Origin: Simiduia litorea | GTDB taxonomy: Bacteria > Pseudomonadota > Gammaproteobacteria > Pseudomonadales > Cellvibrionaceae | Direction: 5' to 3' | NCBI RefSeq assembly: GCF_042853465.1 | Contig: NZ_AP031497.1 | Coordinates: 62,001-126,000, forward strand | DNA: 64,000 nt | Shown here: one piece after another, positions 35,038-44,549 of the stretch | Layout: each line of letters begins with the position of its first letter | Numbering within the stretch: the first letter of the stretch is position 1 | Made by a program: the position numbers and the translations under genes | Notes under the pieces: generated by a model | Seen by the model: the letters and a program-made list of their open reading frames with translations, nothing else | Databases searched by the model: none | What the model was told of the DNA's origin: nothing

Positions 35038-35262
35038 TTAATCCTCAATAACCAAGCTCACTAGACGCCGCACGAGCGGTGAAACGGCAACCACCGCTGG
35101 AAAAGCAATAACAAATGCAAAGCCCCAAGCCTTTAACCAAATAAACAGGATGTTATGCACCAAACCTACGTTAAATAAGCTGATGACGAAAGACATTAAG
35201 CAGGACATCAGTAGCGCCATGAAAAATGAAAAAACATAGGGCGTGAATCGTTTGGGTATCAA
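35038..35262 (-). CDS. DUF2798 small membrane protein
   Basis: 74 residues with two membrane helices, beginning MIPKRFTPYVFSFFMALLMS and ending VSPLVRRLVSLVIED, which match the DUF2798 family. Function unknown. It stands in a minus-strand series of small envelope genes. Confidence 0.82.
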   Translation of the reverse strand: MIPKRFTPYVFSFFMALLMSCLMSFVISLFNVGLVHNILFIWLKAWGFAFVIAFPAVVAVSPLVRRLVSLVIED

Positions 35263-35322
35263 AGTTGCGTTCTCGTAAAAAATAATCGTGGACTATATAA
35301 CTGTTGCTAAAAATTTGTTTGA

Positions 35323-35796
35323 TTAGAACTCCGCTGGGCTCATTGCCTGGCTGATATCCTGTGCCGTTAGTTGACAAAACTCTGCCAATTCATTCACCAC
35401 GCCGAGCCGAATGGCCGCAGCGGCATTACTGTGCTTCAGCGCGATGATATCGGCTTCTATCAAGCCGCGCAGTTGGTGAATCTCATTCGCGCTAATGCTC
35501 AGTTCTACGGCGCTATCGGAGTTGACCCCGCGATGAATAAGTCGTTGATTTATTGATGTAAGACGATCGAATACTGTCTTGAGCTCAGTTAAGCTCTGGA
35601 TCGTTTGCGTTGGGTAATCTGACTTTTCAAGGGCCGTGTTGATTGCCGTGTCGGCGCTTGCAAGGGCGCTAGCTAAGGTGGGTGCAAGTAGCGCGACTAA
35701 AGGCGATGGCGTTAGTGGCTGGGTTTCCTCCTTTGCGCCGCAGGCACAAAGGAGAACAATAGAGGTTGCAATGATTAGGCTCGTTAGATAGTTCAT
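35323..35796 (-). CDS. Hypothetical lipoprotein
   Basis: 157 residues with a signal peptide ending in a lipobox (LCAC, acylated Cys at about 19) and a mostly helical mature part. No known domain. A second Cys near the C-terminus is isolated. Confidence 0.6.
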   Translation of the reverse strand: MNYLTSLIIATSIVLLCACGAKEETQPLTPSPLVALLAPTLASALASADTAINTALEKSDYPTQTIQSLTELKTVFDRLTSINQRLIHRGVNSDSAVELSISANEIHQLRGLIEADIIALKHSNAAAAIRLGVVNELAEFCQLTAQDISQAMSPAEF

Positions 35797-36007
35797 TAGA
35801 TCTTGTAGGCTTATGTAAGGAAAACAGGGTTGTTAATATCTCATGTCAGTATGGGTTGCTAGCCCGACAGCCTGACTAGGCGACCGCTAGATTACACGGG
35901 TAGTCACGATGGTCGCCAGTTGGAACTAATACAGATCTACATAGACCCACATAGACCCAATGGAGGTCCTAGGCCATTTGAACGGATGTCTGCTAGAGCC
36001 TTGTCTT

Positions 36008-36385
36008 TTATGCCTGTGAGTGCAAGCCAAAGATATTGCCCTCGGTATCGATAGCTAGCGTGCAGAAGCCATATTCACCGATAGACATCTTCGACTGGTG
36101 AATTTTTCCGCCTGCAGGCTGAACTTTTGCTTCTTCTATGGCACAGTCTTCACACGAGAAATAGACAATGGTGCTATTTCCGCCGGCCGGAAATCCAGCC
36201 ATCTTAACGAGTGCACCCGAGGCTCCGTATTGCTCGAAATCCGATCCAAAGGACCACATGTCGATATTTGAATCGGTCGGGTCACTGAGTTGTACTAATT
36301 CTACACCAAAGACTTTTTGATAGAAGGTCTTGGCGCGCTTGAGGTCATTTACGTAAATTTCAAACCAACCTATGGGGTTGCTCAT
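36008..36385 (-). CDS. VOC-family (glyoxalase/bleomycin resistance-like) protein
   Basis: 125 residues forming a VOC fold from two beta-alpha-beta-beta-beta units. The opening GWFEIYVNDLKRAKTFYQKV is typical of the single-domain family used as lactoylglutathione-like or dioxygenase-like enzymes. Substrate not determinable. Confidence 0.85.
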   Translation of the reverse strand: MSNPIGWFEIYVNDLKRAKTFYQKVFGVELVQLSDPTDSNIDMWSFGSDFEQYGASGALVKMAGFPAGGNSTIVYFSCEDCAIEEAKVQPAGGKIHQSKMSIGEYGFCTLAIDTEGNIFGLHSQA

Positions 36386-36520
36386 TTTCCGAGTCCTTTT
36401 TTTGTTAAGGGGGAAACAGTATAGTTTTAGGATGTTTCTTTGCTGAAAATTGTGGCTAGGTTTGTTAACTAGCGCACTCTGGTCTTGGCATAAAACAATA
36501 CTAACTTGCGGTAATCTTTC

Positions 36521-37273
36521 TTACAGGCCACCCGTCGGGTCAATAAAACTACCCGTTACGAAAGAGGCGTGTTCTGAGGCTAGCCAAAGAATGGCTTGCG
36601 CCACTTCTTTAGGCCGCCCGCCTCTCAACATGGGTATTTTTGACTTTAGGCGATCAACCCTGAGCGCTTCGCCACCTGATGCATGCATTTCCGTGTAAAT
36701 GAGGCCGGGGCGAACAGCGTTAACACGAATGCCTTCGGCTGCAACTTCCAGTGCCAGTCCCCGAGTAAGCGTATCAATAGCACCCTTGGATGCGGCATAG
36801 TCAATATATTCATTAGGAGAACCGCTTTTAGATGCTGCAGATGAGAGGTTGACGATGGCGCCACCAGTGCCACCTTGTCGCGTCGACATTCGCTGAACGG
36901 CTGCTTTACAACATAAAAAGCAACTTAATACATTTGTTCGCAGGATATTCATAAAGCGCTGTTCAGAAATATCCTCAAGGCGGCACTGTGCCGCTAAGAT
37001 CGCGGCATTATTCACTAACGCCGAAATGCTACCTAATTCAGAATCAACCGTCGCAAAGAGTCTATCGACATCGTCGGCCAGTGACACATCGGCTTGGACG
37101 GTGATGCATCGACCACCCGCTTGTTCAATGTGATGTTTAATCGCATATGCTGCTTCGGCATTCGACAAGTAGTTAATACACACCGCGTAGCCGTGTTGAG
37201 CAAATAACATTGCAGTCTCGGCGCCTATACCTCGACTTGCACCTGTAATGAGAGCGACTTTTTGCGCGGACAT
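36521..37273 (-). CDS. Short-chain dehydrogenase/reductase
   Basis: 250-residue classical SDR. NAD(P)-binding TGASRGIG lies at 10-17, NNAA at 88-91, the catalytic Ser at about 144 and YxxxK at 159-163. The family uses NAD(P)H to reduce carbonyls, often 3-oxoacyl or sugar substrates. No pathway partner is adjacent except pgi, 72 bases away and on the same strand. Confidence 0.88.
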   Translation of the reverse strand: MSAQKVALITGASRGIGAETAMLFAQHGYAVCINYLSNAEAAYAIKHHIEQAGGRCITVQADVSLADDVDRLFATVDSELGSISALVNNAAILAAQCRLEDISEQRFMNILRTNVLSCFLCCKAAVQRMSTRQGGTGGAIVNLSSAASKSGSPNEYIDYAASKGAIDTLTRGLALEVAAEGIRVNAVRPGLIYTEMHASGGEALRVDRLKSKIPMLRGGRPKEVAQAILWLASEHASFVTGSFIDPTGGL

Positions 37274-37344
37274 ATGCCTAGCCTTAAGTGATACAACATC
37301 ATGAATAGCGTGAGTCTTATCTTTTCTCGGTTGTTAAATCTCAG

Positions 37345-38997
37345 CTATTGATTAACCGATTTATACAATGCCATCAGTGCGTTGGTGGATGGATCGAAGC
37401 TCTCCGCCGCTGCCGAGGATACTAATGCGGGATGAATTTCACTGCATAATTGTTTACCCAACTCGACACCCCACTGGTCGAAGGCGTTAATGCCCCAAAT
37501 AACCGATTGCACGAAAACTTTATGCTCGTAGAGTGCAATCAGTGCGCCTAGGGTTTTGGGATTTAGGCTCTCTACCACCAGCGTATTGCTGGGCCTATTG
37601 CCAGGCATCACTTTGTGGTGCGCCAGTTGCTTTGCCTCGTCAGCGCTGTAACCCATAGCGCTGAATTCGGCCGCTGCTTGCGCTTCGCTTTTTCCGAGCA
37701 TGAGTGCGCGGCTCTGGCTTAGGCAGTTGGCGAATAGTTGCGAGTGGTGTTCGCTCAAAGGGTTGTGTGAGGTGAGCGAGACAATAAAGTCGGCCGGTAC
37801 AAAGCGGGTGCCCTGGTGCAGCAATTGGTGAAATGAGTGCTGGCCATTGGTACCCACTTCGCCCCAAATGACTGGGCCTGTGTGGTGCTCGAGATAGCCG
37901 CCGTGTAGGTAGGCGCCCTTGCCGTTGCTTTCCATGTCGAGCTGTTGAATGTACTTGGTAAACGCATTGAGGTAATGGTCGTAGGCTAAAATGGCCTGTG
38001 ATTCAGCGCCCCAGAAATTGATATACCAAACGCCCAGCATCGCCATGATAACAGGCAGGTTTTGTTCAAAGGCTGCATTGGCAAAGTGCTCGTCCATCGC
38101 CGCCGCACCGGCGCGCAAGGCATTGAAGTGATCCATGCCGCAGGCGAGTGCAATGGGCAAGCCAATGGCCGACCAAAGCGAATAGCGCCCGCCTACCCAA
38201 TCCCACATGGGAAAAATATTATTGGCATCTATGCCGAAGGCTTTTACCTTTTCGAGGTTCACACTCACGGCAACAAAATGTTTAGCCACTGCGGCTTCAT
38301 CCGCTAACGTTGCTAGCAGCCACTGCCGCGCCGAATTGGCATTGGTGAGCGTTTCAGTGGTGGTGAACGTTTTCGACGCCACAATAAACAACGTGCGCGC
38401 CGGATTTAACGCCTTCAGTGTTTCGCAGAGGTCCGATGCATCCACATTGGAGACAAAGTGCGCGCGAATACCGGCTTTATGGAAGGGTGTGAGTGCCTGC
38501 GTCACCATATTTGGGCCCAGGTCTGAGCCGCCTATACCGATATTCACCACATCCGTGATGGTTTCTCCCGTGAAGCCTCGCCATTGTCCGGTGTGCACGG
38601 CGGTTACGAATTGCGTCATTTGCGCGATAACGGCATCTACATCGCGCAGGTGCTCGGGTAGGTCGCCCAGCTGCGAGCGCAATGCCACATGTAGCACCTG
38701 CCTTTTCTCGGTGCTGTTAATCGCTTCGCCTTGGTACATGGCCTTGATCCGCTCGGCTAAGCCGCGCTCTTTAGCGAGCTGGCAAAGCAGCGTCATGCCT
38801 GCATCATCGATGCGATTCTTGGCAAAGTCTAGGTGGATGCCTGCAGCGTTTAAGCTGTACGTCTCAGCGCGATTTGGGTCTCGTGTAAACAAGTCGGCGA
38901 TGGGTTGATTTGAGATGACCTGTTGGTGTGCGGTGAGCGCCGACCAGCTCGGTGCGGTGCTGGGCGCCGTCGCTTTTGGGTATCTTGGATGGGTCAT
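37345..38997 (-). CDS. pgi: Glucose-6-phosphate isomerase
   Basis: Interconverts glucose 6-phosphate and fructose 6-phosphate. It has 550 residues from the ATG at 38997, with AGGGAGAG just upstream; a longer frame to 39042 starts at a weaker site. The family signatures NIGIGGSDLGP and GGRYSLWSAIGLP are present, as is QLDMESNGKG, which includes part of the active site. Full length and apparently functional. Confidence 0.93.
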   Translation of the reverse strand: MTHPRYPKATAPSTAPSWSALTAHQQVISNQPIADLFTRDPNRAETYSLNAAGIHLDFAKNRIDDAGMTLLCQLAKERGLAERIKAMYQGEAINSTEKRQVLHVALRSQLGDLPEHLRDVDAVIAQMTQFVTAVHTGQWRGFTGETITDVVNIGIGGSDLGPNMVTQALTPFHKAGIRAHFVSNVDASDLCETLKALNPARTLFIVASKTFTTTETLTNANSARQWLLATLADEAAVAKHFVAVSVNLEKVKAFGIDANNIFPMWDWVGGRYSLWSAIGLPIALACGMDHFNALRAGAAAMDEHFANAAFEQNLPVIMAMLGVWYINFWGAESQAILAYDHYLNAFTKYIQQLDMESNGKGAYLHGGYLEHHTGPVIWGEVGTNGQHSFHQLLHQGTRFVPADFIVSLTSHNPLSEHHSQLFANCLSQSRALMLGKSEAQAAAEFSAMGYSADEAKQLAHHKVMPGNRPSNTLVVESLNPKTLGALIALYEHKVFVQSVIWGINAFDQWGVELGKQLCSEIHPALVSSAAAESFDPSTNALMALYKSVNQ

Positions 38998-39180
38998 GGG
39001 CTCTCCCTTTTGGCCTGCTAAACTCTGAGACTTGCTTGGCACATAAGCACATGTTGCGCTTATGGGTATGTATCAAGCGTATGCAGCGAATAGTACCCGA
39101 GATATTCGCCGCTAACAGCAAAGCGTGTGATTATTTAATACAATCAGTTTTTCGATGAAGGCAGGCGTAAAGGAGCGGCT

Positions 39181-39996
39181 ATGGAAAGTGAACTCGAGCA
39201 AGTGACAGAAATATATAAGATGGCGACCGAGTTTTTGGTGAATTACAGTTTTCAGATAATCGGCGCTGTTATCATTTTGCTAATCGGGCTTTTTGTTGCC
39301 AGTAAAATTGGCAAGATGGTCCAGCGCCTATGTCTGGCAAAAAATATTGACGTCACACTCAGTCATTTTATTGGCAGCACGGTAAAGATTATCGTTATTG
39401 CGATGGTGGCCATTGTGGCGCTGGGTAAACTGGGTATCAGTGTGACGCCGTTTGTGGCGGCAATTGGTGCGTTAACCTTTGGTATTTCACTCGCTGCGCA
39501 AGGCCTAATTGCCAACTACGGTGCGGGTTTTAATATTATTATTGGTCGCCCCTTTGTGGTTGGCGATACCATTTCAGTGTGTGGCGTGAGCGGCCAAGTG
39601 ACGCAAGTGAAATTGGGTTTAACCAAACTAGTGAATGAAGACAATATCACCATCACTATTCCCAATAAGCATATTATTGGCGAAATTTTGCACAATTCTA
39701 ATGCTTATACCTTGGTAGAGGCATCGGTCGGCATTGCTTACGGTTCCGATATGGACGCCGCTTTGAATGTCATTGAAGCTGCGATAAAAAGTGTAAGCAC
39801 CATTCCAGCAGACGTAAGTCCCGTGGTTGGCATAGAAAATTTTGGCGATAGCAGTGTCAGTATTGGCTATCGCTATAAAGTGCACACGGAGAAACTATTC
39901 TTGTCAAAATTTGCTGTCAATAAAGCAATTTTTACCGCGCTTAAGCAAAGCAATATTGAAATACCCTTTCCACAGCGCGAAGTGAAAATGCTGTAA
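39181..39996 (+). CDS. Small-conductance mechanosensitive channel (MscS)
   Basis: 271 residues, close to E. coli MscS in length. TM1-TM3 occupy about 20-105; TM3 has the Ala/Gly pattern GALTFGISLAAQGLIANYGAG. The beta domain starts FVVGDTISVCGVSGQV, and the C-terminal domain follows. It is the second MscS protein in the window, probably a standard hypo-osmotic valve. It shares a divergent 183-base intergenic region with pgi and ends before a strong bidirectional terminator. Confidence 0.9.
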   Translation: MESELEQVTEIYKMATEFLVNYSFQIIGAVIILLIGLFVASKIGKMVQRLCLAKNIDVTLSHFIGSTVKIIVIAMVAIVALGKLGISVTPFVAAIGALTFGISLAAQGLIANYGAGFNIIIGRPFVVGDTISVCGVSGQVTQVKLGLTKLVNEDNITITIPNKHIIGEILHNSNAYTLVEASVGIAYGSDMDAALNVIEAAIKSVSTIPADVSPVVGIENFGDSSVSIGYRYKVHTEKLFLSKFAVNKAIFTALKQSNIEIPFPQREVKML

Positions 39997-40079
39997 AGAC
40001 CTATGAGCGAGGGAAGTAGAGAAGAGCGGTGGAAAAGTAAATAGGCTAGGTAGAAAGCTAGACCGGAAACGCACTGGAT

Positions 40080-40113
40080 AAAAAAGGCGCCAAGTAAACT
40101 CGGCGCCTTTTTT
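40080..40113 (+). terminator. Bidirectional Rho-independent terminator
   Basis: AAAAAAGGCGCC and GGCGCCTTTTTT form a perfect 12-base stem with a 10-base loop between the convergent mscS-like and carboxymuconolactone decarboxylase-like genes. It suits both strands. Confidence 0.9.
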
Positions 40114-40136
40114 GTTGAAGCCGCTTGCCGTTATGT

Positions 40137-40676
40137 CTACACCATAGCCACCAGCTCAGGGTTGGGCTCTGGTTTAGAAAGATGATTTGCATAATTGCTT
40201 AGCGTCTTAATGGTGACAATTAATATCAGGTCATACACATTGCGTTTGCTGAAACCTGCGGCATAAAAAGCGCTAAGTTGCTCATCTTTGAGCCAGCCGC
40301 GTTGATCGACGATGGCCTTCACCAAGTCGACTAACGCTTTATCCTTTGCGTCTTCAATGGCCGCCCCTTGGGTGATGGCCGTTATGGTTTGTGCCTTAGC
40401 CTTATGCATTTTTGCAAAGGCGCGATGTGCTACGGTGCAGAAATCACACTGGTTATAGACACTCACTGCGAGCAAAGCGACTTGTTGTTGGGGCGCGCTT
40501 AAGTCAGTTTTATCGAGCAGGTCGGTCAGGTAGGCGTAGGCGTCAATGGTGTAGGGCGCCTCAGCCATGTAACCGAATAAATTTGGCACAAAGCCGTACT
40601 TAGCTTTGACGCCAGTCAGGGTGCTTTTTGCATCGCCTTCGGCTGTTTCCGGGGTATAGAGGGTAAATGTGTTCAT
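40137..40676 (-). CDS. Carboxymuconolactone decarboxylase / AhpD-like protein
   Basis: 179 residues. The AhpD-type redox motif CDFCTVAH (Cys77, Cys80, His84) is intact, on a helix that follows the segment QQQVALLAVSVYNQ. Such proteins are alkylhydroperoxidases or decarboxylases. It is divergent from an AraC-family regulator with 151 bases between them, so regulation by that protein is likely. Confidence 0.85.
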   Translation of the reverse strand: MNTFTLYTPETAEGDAKSTLTGVKAKYGFVPNLFGYMAEAPYTIDAYAYLTDLLDKTDLSAPQQQVALLAVSVYNQCDFCTVAHRAFAKMHKAKAQTITAITQGAAIEDAKDKALVDLVKAIVDQRGWLKDEQLSAFYAAGFSKRNVYDLILIVTIKTLSNYANHLSKPEPNPELVAMV

Positions 40677-40827
40677 GTCGCTCTCCTGTAACTTAAGGGG
40701 TTGCGCGTGCTAGAGGCTGGCTATTTGCAGCTCTCTATACATTCGCGCTCTTGCAGGAGGGAATTTACGCCCTATAATTCGGACTATGAATGCTTATTAA
40801 GTCAGTTATCTTGCTATAACGTACATT

Positions 40828-41733
40828 ATGCACCCCTTTTGTGATTTTATTCGCCTGTTGAGGCTAAACGTCAGCATTTACCATAACGCCAAGGTATGCG
40901 GCGCTTGGCATTTAAAGGCGCATAACCTCGGCGCCACCTGTTTTCATATCGTCACGCTAGGTGAGTGCTTACTCTCGATACCGGGCCACTTAGAGAAAAC
41001 CGTATTAAAAGCCGGGGATTTAGTGATTTTTCCACGCGAATTTGCCCATGCCATGGAGCCAATTAGGGTGGATGAAATGACTAGCCGTGTGCCTCAATGC
41101 CATGTCGCCTATGGCGATAGCCGTTTGGGCACGGGGCTCTTGTGCGGTGAGGTCAGGCTGTTTCACCTGTATCGCGATCAATTATTGGATGCCTTGCCAG
41201 CCTATTTACTGATACGAAATGATGAGCGCGCGCCCTGGCTAGCTGCTTTAACGGGTTTGATTGTGGCCGAGAGCCAGCGGACAGACACAGCGCCACCGGT
41301 TATCAGTAGCGTTGTGATCGATCGGTTATCGGAGCTGTTGTTCACCTATGCTCTGCGTGATCATCTGAGCCAGACCGAACAACCGCTAGGCTTTTTAGGG
41401 TTATACGCACACCCGCAATTGAGTAAGGCCATTGCGGCGGTACACGCTAACCCCGCTTATCGCTGGGGCTTGGAGAGTCTTGCACAGTTGAGTGGTATGT
41501 CGCGTACCCGCTTTGCCGAGCACTTTAAGGCGGTGAGTGGTTGGACGTTGAATCAATATCTGACTTGGTGGCGTATGCAGCTGGCCTGGGAGCAGCTACA
41601 TGCGGGGCAGAAAGTGCAGGTGGTTGCAGAGGCTGTGGGTTATCAATCGGAGGCTGCTTTCTCTCGCGTGTTCAGCAAGCAGTTTGGCGTGTCGGCGGGG
41701 CAGGTGCGGCGCGGTGAGGTTGTTGTTGCATAA
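40828..41733 (+). CDS. AraC-family transcriptional regulator
   Basis: 301 residues. An N-terminal cupin_6-like sensor domain with EFAHAMEP is followed by two helix-turn-helix units (about 205-300; SLAQLSGMSRTRFAEHFKAV and VAEAVGYQSEAAFSRVFSKQ). This arrangement is typical of regulators placed beside oxidative-stress or AhpD-like genes, and it is divergent from one here. A negative or positive role cannot be read. Confidence 0.88.
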   Translation: MHPFCDFIRLLRLNVSIYHNAKVCGAWHLKAHNLGATCFHIVTLGECLLSIPGHLEKTVLKAGDLVIFPREFAHAMEPIRVDEMTSRVPQCHVAYGDSRLGTGLLCGEVRLFHLYRDQLLDALPAYLLIRNDERAPWLAALTGLIVAESQRTDTAPPVISSVVIDRLSELLFTYALRDHLSQTEQPLGFLGLYAHPQLSKAIAAVHANPAYRWGLESLAQLSGMSRTRFAEHFKAVSGWTLNQYLTWWRMQLAWEQLHAGQKVQVVAEAVGYQSEAAFSRVFSKQFGVSAGQVRRGEVVVA

Positions 41734-41838
41734 GTTGCCTTTTGCGCAGGCCTGCCTTAGTGTGGCCTTTCAAGCAGGCAGCGCGAGCTAGTGCTGCGCT
41801 GTAGGACCCTTTTTAGCTTTATATGTTAAGGAACTATC

Positions 41839-42213
41839 ATGAGTGACGCTCCAGCGCCGGGCACTAAATTCTCTGCTCATCCCGCCATGTTTAAGGCGAG
41901 GCCTTTTACGTTTATTTTGTGCGTTTTGTTATGTGCAGTAGGCATAGGTATTTTGATACTGATGGTGTGGTATGTGAAGTGTAAGTCCACCAAGCTGGAA
42001 ATAATCGACAATGAAGTGGTGCTTGAGCGCGGGCTGATGAGTAAAGAGCGTATTGAGCTAGGCATCGCTAGTGTTCGCTCGGTGCGTGTTTACCAGAGTT
42101 TCTTAAATCGCATAACTGGCGTTGGAAAAATAACGGTATTTACCGCGGGCGATAACCCTGAATTTGAAGTTGACGGTATTCCAGAGCCGAACAAATTCCG
42201 CGAGTTAACCTGA
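41839..42213 (+). CDS. Membrane-anchored PH-domain (bPH2-like) protein
   Basis: 124 residues: a helix hairpin at the membrane (about 22-50) then a bacterial pleckstrin-like beta domain (STKLEIIDNEVVLERGLMSK to the end). It resembles YdbT/YdbS-like proteins. It is followed after 15 bases by another small membrane protein, and the two form a probable operon. Confidence 0.75.
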   Translation: MSDAPAPGTKFSAHPAMFKARPFTFILCVLLCAVGIGILILMVWYVKCKSTKLEIIDNEVVLERGLMSKERIELGIASVRSVRVYQSFLNRITGVGKITVFTAGDNPEFEVDGIPEPNKFRELT

Positions 42214-42228
42214 TAGGCGCATATTGTT

Positions 42229-42537
42229 ATGACATCAGATACGAAAGATAAAAATGAAGCTAGAAAATTACTCATTTTTATTGTCATTATGCTTTTTGCT
42301 GTTGCTGCAGCGCTATTTTTTATGGTGCCGATGATCAGTGACTTTGTGCAAACAGAATTGGAGCCGGGTGTTGGTGTTAAGCAATCTGCAATTATTTCCT
42401 TTTTCATAACTGTTATCACCCTCGCGTTTTTTGCTATTACCGCAGGCGATGGCTTGCTCGGCGAACTGCAATTTATGCTGGCGGGTTTTTTTGCGTTCTT
42501 CGGCGTGCTGTGGTTTTTAATTGCTTGGGTTTTTTAG
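42229..42537 (+). CDS. Small integral membrane protein
   Basis: 102 residues with three membrane helices (about 12-35, 47-65, 77-100). No family recognised. Likely cotranscribed with the PH-domain gene upstream. Confidence 0.6.
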   Translation: MTSDTKDKNEARKLLIFIVIMLFAVAAALFFMVPMISDFVQTELEPGVGVKQSAIISFFITVITLAFFAITAGDGLLGELQFMLAGFFAFFGVLWFLIAWVF

Positions 42538-42645
42538 CGGCCGATGATGGCCGTTAGGCTTCGCCGGTTACGCTAGCGAAAGTTACAACTCATACTCGAG
42601 CTCTGTCGCGGTTAACAAGTTATCTCTTCAGTAATAACGCCTCTT

Positions 42646-43605
42646 TTAGCGTGCCTTAAGGGCGAGGGCTTTGGCATCTTTTTGCAGTGTAATGAAAGGA
42701 CTTTGTGCTAACGCATCGACGATGTGGCCACGCAGCCATCGGTTAGCTGGGTCTAGGTCTTTACGCTGGTGCCAATACAAATGTAATTCCAGCAGTGGCA
42801 CGTCGAAGGGGATCGGTTGAAACGCCAACGCGAGGGTTTGCGATAACATCTTTGCCATGCCCGATGGCATTACCGTAAGGTAATTACTTTGCAAGAGAAG
42901 TTGTGCGGCGCTGTAATAGCTTTGACAGCGAGCCACCACGTTGCGTCTTAAACCAGAACGCGCTAGCGCGTGGTCCACTAGCTCACCACCCGACGCCAAC
43001 AAGGTGACTAAAATTTGTGGTTCAGCCAGATAACTTTCCAGAGAAATGTTGCGTTGCAGGCGGTCGTGCTTGGCGCGTCCAACGACCGACAGTGATTCCC
43101 TAAATAGGCAGGTGTGAAAAATCTGTTCAGAAACGGGTTGCAGTGCCTCAATAGAAAGATCGAGTTTGTCATCTACCAGTAGTTCTCCGGTGATGAGACT
43201 AGGGTGGTGCTGATGGCAGGACAGGGTAAGTTGAGGTGCCAGATGAGTCAGTTTAGGTAGTAAGGCCGGGAGCAGTGCGGATTCGATCGCATCTCTCACC
43301 CCTAGGCGAAATTCTTGTTGCAGCTGCGCTGGCGTAAAGTGGTGGGCATTGTCGACCGATTGCCTGAGGGCTTGAAGACCATTCTTGACCTGATGAATGA
43401 CTCGCTCAGTCAAAGGGCTGGCTAGCATCTTGTGCCCATGACGGACAAAAAGAGGATCTTGATAGAGGTCGCGCAACCGCGCTAGCGCATGGCTTACCGC
43501 CGATTGACTCAAGTGTAAGCGCTCCGCCGCCCGCGTCGTTGTGCCTTCGTCATAGATGGCTTCAAACACCACCATAAGGTTTACATCTAACTTGGCCAAG
43601 GTCAT
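42646..43605 (-). CDS. LysR-family transcriptional regulator
   Basis: 319 residues from the ATG at 43605. The winged helix-turn-helix lies at about 10-60 (TRAAERLHLSQSAVSHALARL), the effector domain at about 90-300. It is divergent from an aldolase gene and is the likely regulator of the downstream uptake and catabolism module. Confidence 0.87.
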   Translation of the reverse strand: MTLAKLDVNLMVVFEAIYDEGTTTRAAERLHLSQSAVSHALARLRDLYQDPLFVRHGHKMLASPLTERVIHQVKNGLQALRQSVDNAHHFTPAQLQQEFRLGVRDAIESALLPALLPKLTHLAPQLTLSCHQHHPSLITGELLVDDKLDLSIEALQPVSEQIFHTCLFRESLSVVGRAKHDRLQRNISLESYLAEPQILVTLLASGGELVDHALARSGLRRNVVARCQSYYSAAQLLLQSNYLTVMPSGMAKMLSQTLALAFQPIPFDVPLLELHLYWHQRKDLDPANRWLRGHIVDALAQSPFITLQKDAKALALKAR

Positions 43606-43715
43606 ACCTCGCTTTAAGTATGTATTATATTCATAGTCTACCAATTATTTAATTCATTTGAATCATTGTGGGTAGCTTCTTAGCATGGGGTGAGCATTAT
43701 TAGGAACCTTTAAAC

Positions 43716-44519
43716 ATGTCTAACATCGCAGCTGAGATCGCCCGCACAACTATCGGTAAGGCCGGCAAGATAGCATTGCCTATGGCCGAATTTGCGTCGA
43801 AGGAACTGGAGCGCGAGCACATTAAACAGCGCTTGGCTGGGGCTTTTCGCATCTTTGGTCACCTGGGCTATGACGAGGGTGTCGCAGGTCATATCAGCGC
43901 ACGCGATCCAGAGCGTAGCGATCATTTTTGGGTCAACCCGGTCGCGCGACACTTTTCGCTGATCACGGCCAGTGACCTTGTGTTAGTGAATCACCAGGGA
44001 CAAGTTGTTGAGGGTGACAATCTGGTCAATACCGCGGCATTCGCCATCCATTCGCGCTTACATGCGGCTAGGCCAGATGTTAATGCCGTGGCCCATGCGC
44101 ACTCGCCCCATGGCCGCGCTTTCAGCGCATTAGCTAAGCCCTTGGCGCCTATCTCACAGGACGCCTGCATGTTCTATGAGAACCACGCGCTCTATCGTAA
44201 CTTTAACGGTGTTGTTGACGATCCTAATGAGGGCGATGAGATAGCGCGGGCGCTGGGGCAAATGCCGGCCGTGATACTGCAAAATCACGGCTTGCTCACC
44301 ATCGGCGCAAACGTGGATATTGCCTGTGGTCTGTTTATGGCGATGGAAAGTGCATGTCGCTCTCAATTACTCGCCGATGCCGCGGGCACGGCGATTGAAA
44401 TTGATCATGCAACAGCTGTTAAAACCCGCGAGTACAACGGCACAGAATTAGTTAAATGGGCAAATTTCCAGCCTATGTACCAGCTGATGGTTGCACTAGA
44501 CGATAGCTTTTTACGTTAA
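43716..44519 (+). CDS. Class II aldolase/adducin-family protein
   Basis: 267 residues. Zinc ligands are visible as AVAHAHSPHG (His127, His129) and VILQNHGLLTIG (His191). Members cleave or epimerise phosphorylated sugars or act on related hydroxy acids. Start ATG with AGGAACC upstream. It heads the BASS transporter and TonB-dependent receptor genes and is divergent from the LysR gene. Confidence 0.85.
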   Translation: MSNIAAEIARTTIGKAGKIALPMAEFASKELEREHIKQRLAGAFRIFGHLGYDEGVAGHISARDPERSDHFWVNPVARHFSLITASDLVLVNHQGQVVEGDNLVNTAAFAIHSRLHAARPDVNAVAHAHSPHGRAFSALAKPLAPISQDACMFYENHALYRNFNGVVDDPNEGDEIARALGQMPAVILQNHGLLTIGANVDIACGLFMAMESACRSQLLADAAGTAIEIDHATAVKTREYNGTELVKWANFQPMYQLMVALDDSFLR

Positions 44520-44549
44520 TGAAAAAGCGAAGCAAAAAAGGGCTAGCGC

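Noticed and set aside
35939..35958. Tandem 10-bp repeat ACATAGACCC
   Set aside because: There are only two copies, with no spacers or palindrome, so it is neither a CRISPR nor a meaningful satellite.
38207..38908. 233-residue plus-strand frame inside pgi
   Set aside because: It is antisense to a conserved, full-length pgi; its product is low in complexity, and no ribosome-binding site stands out.
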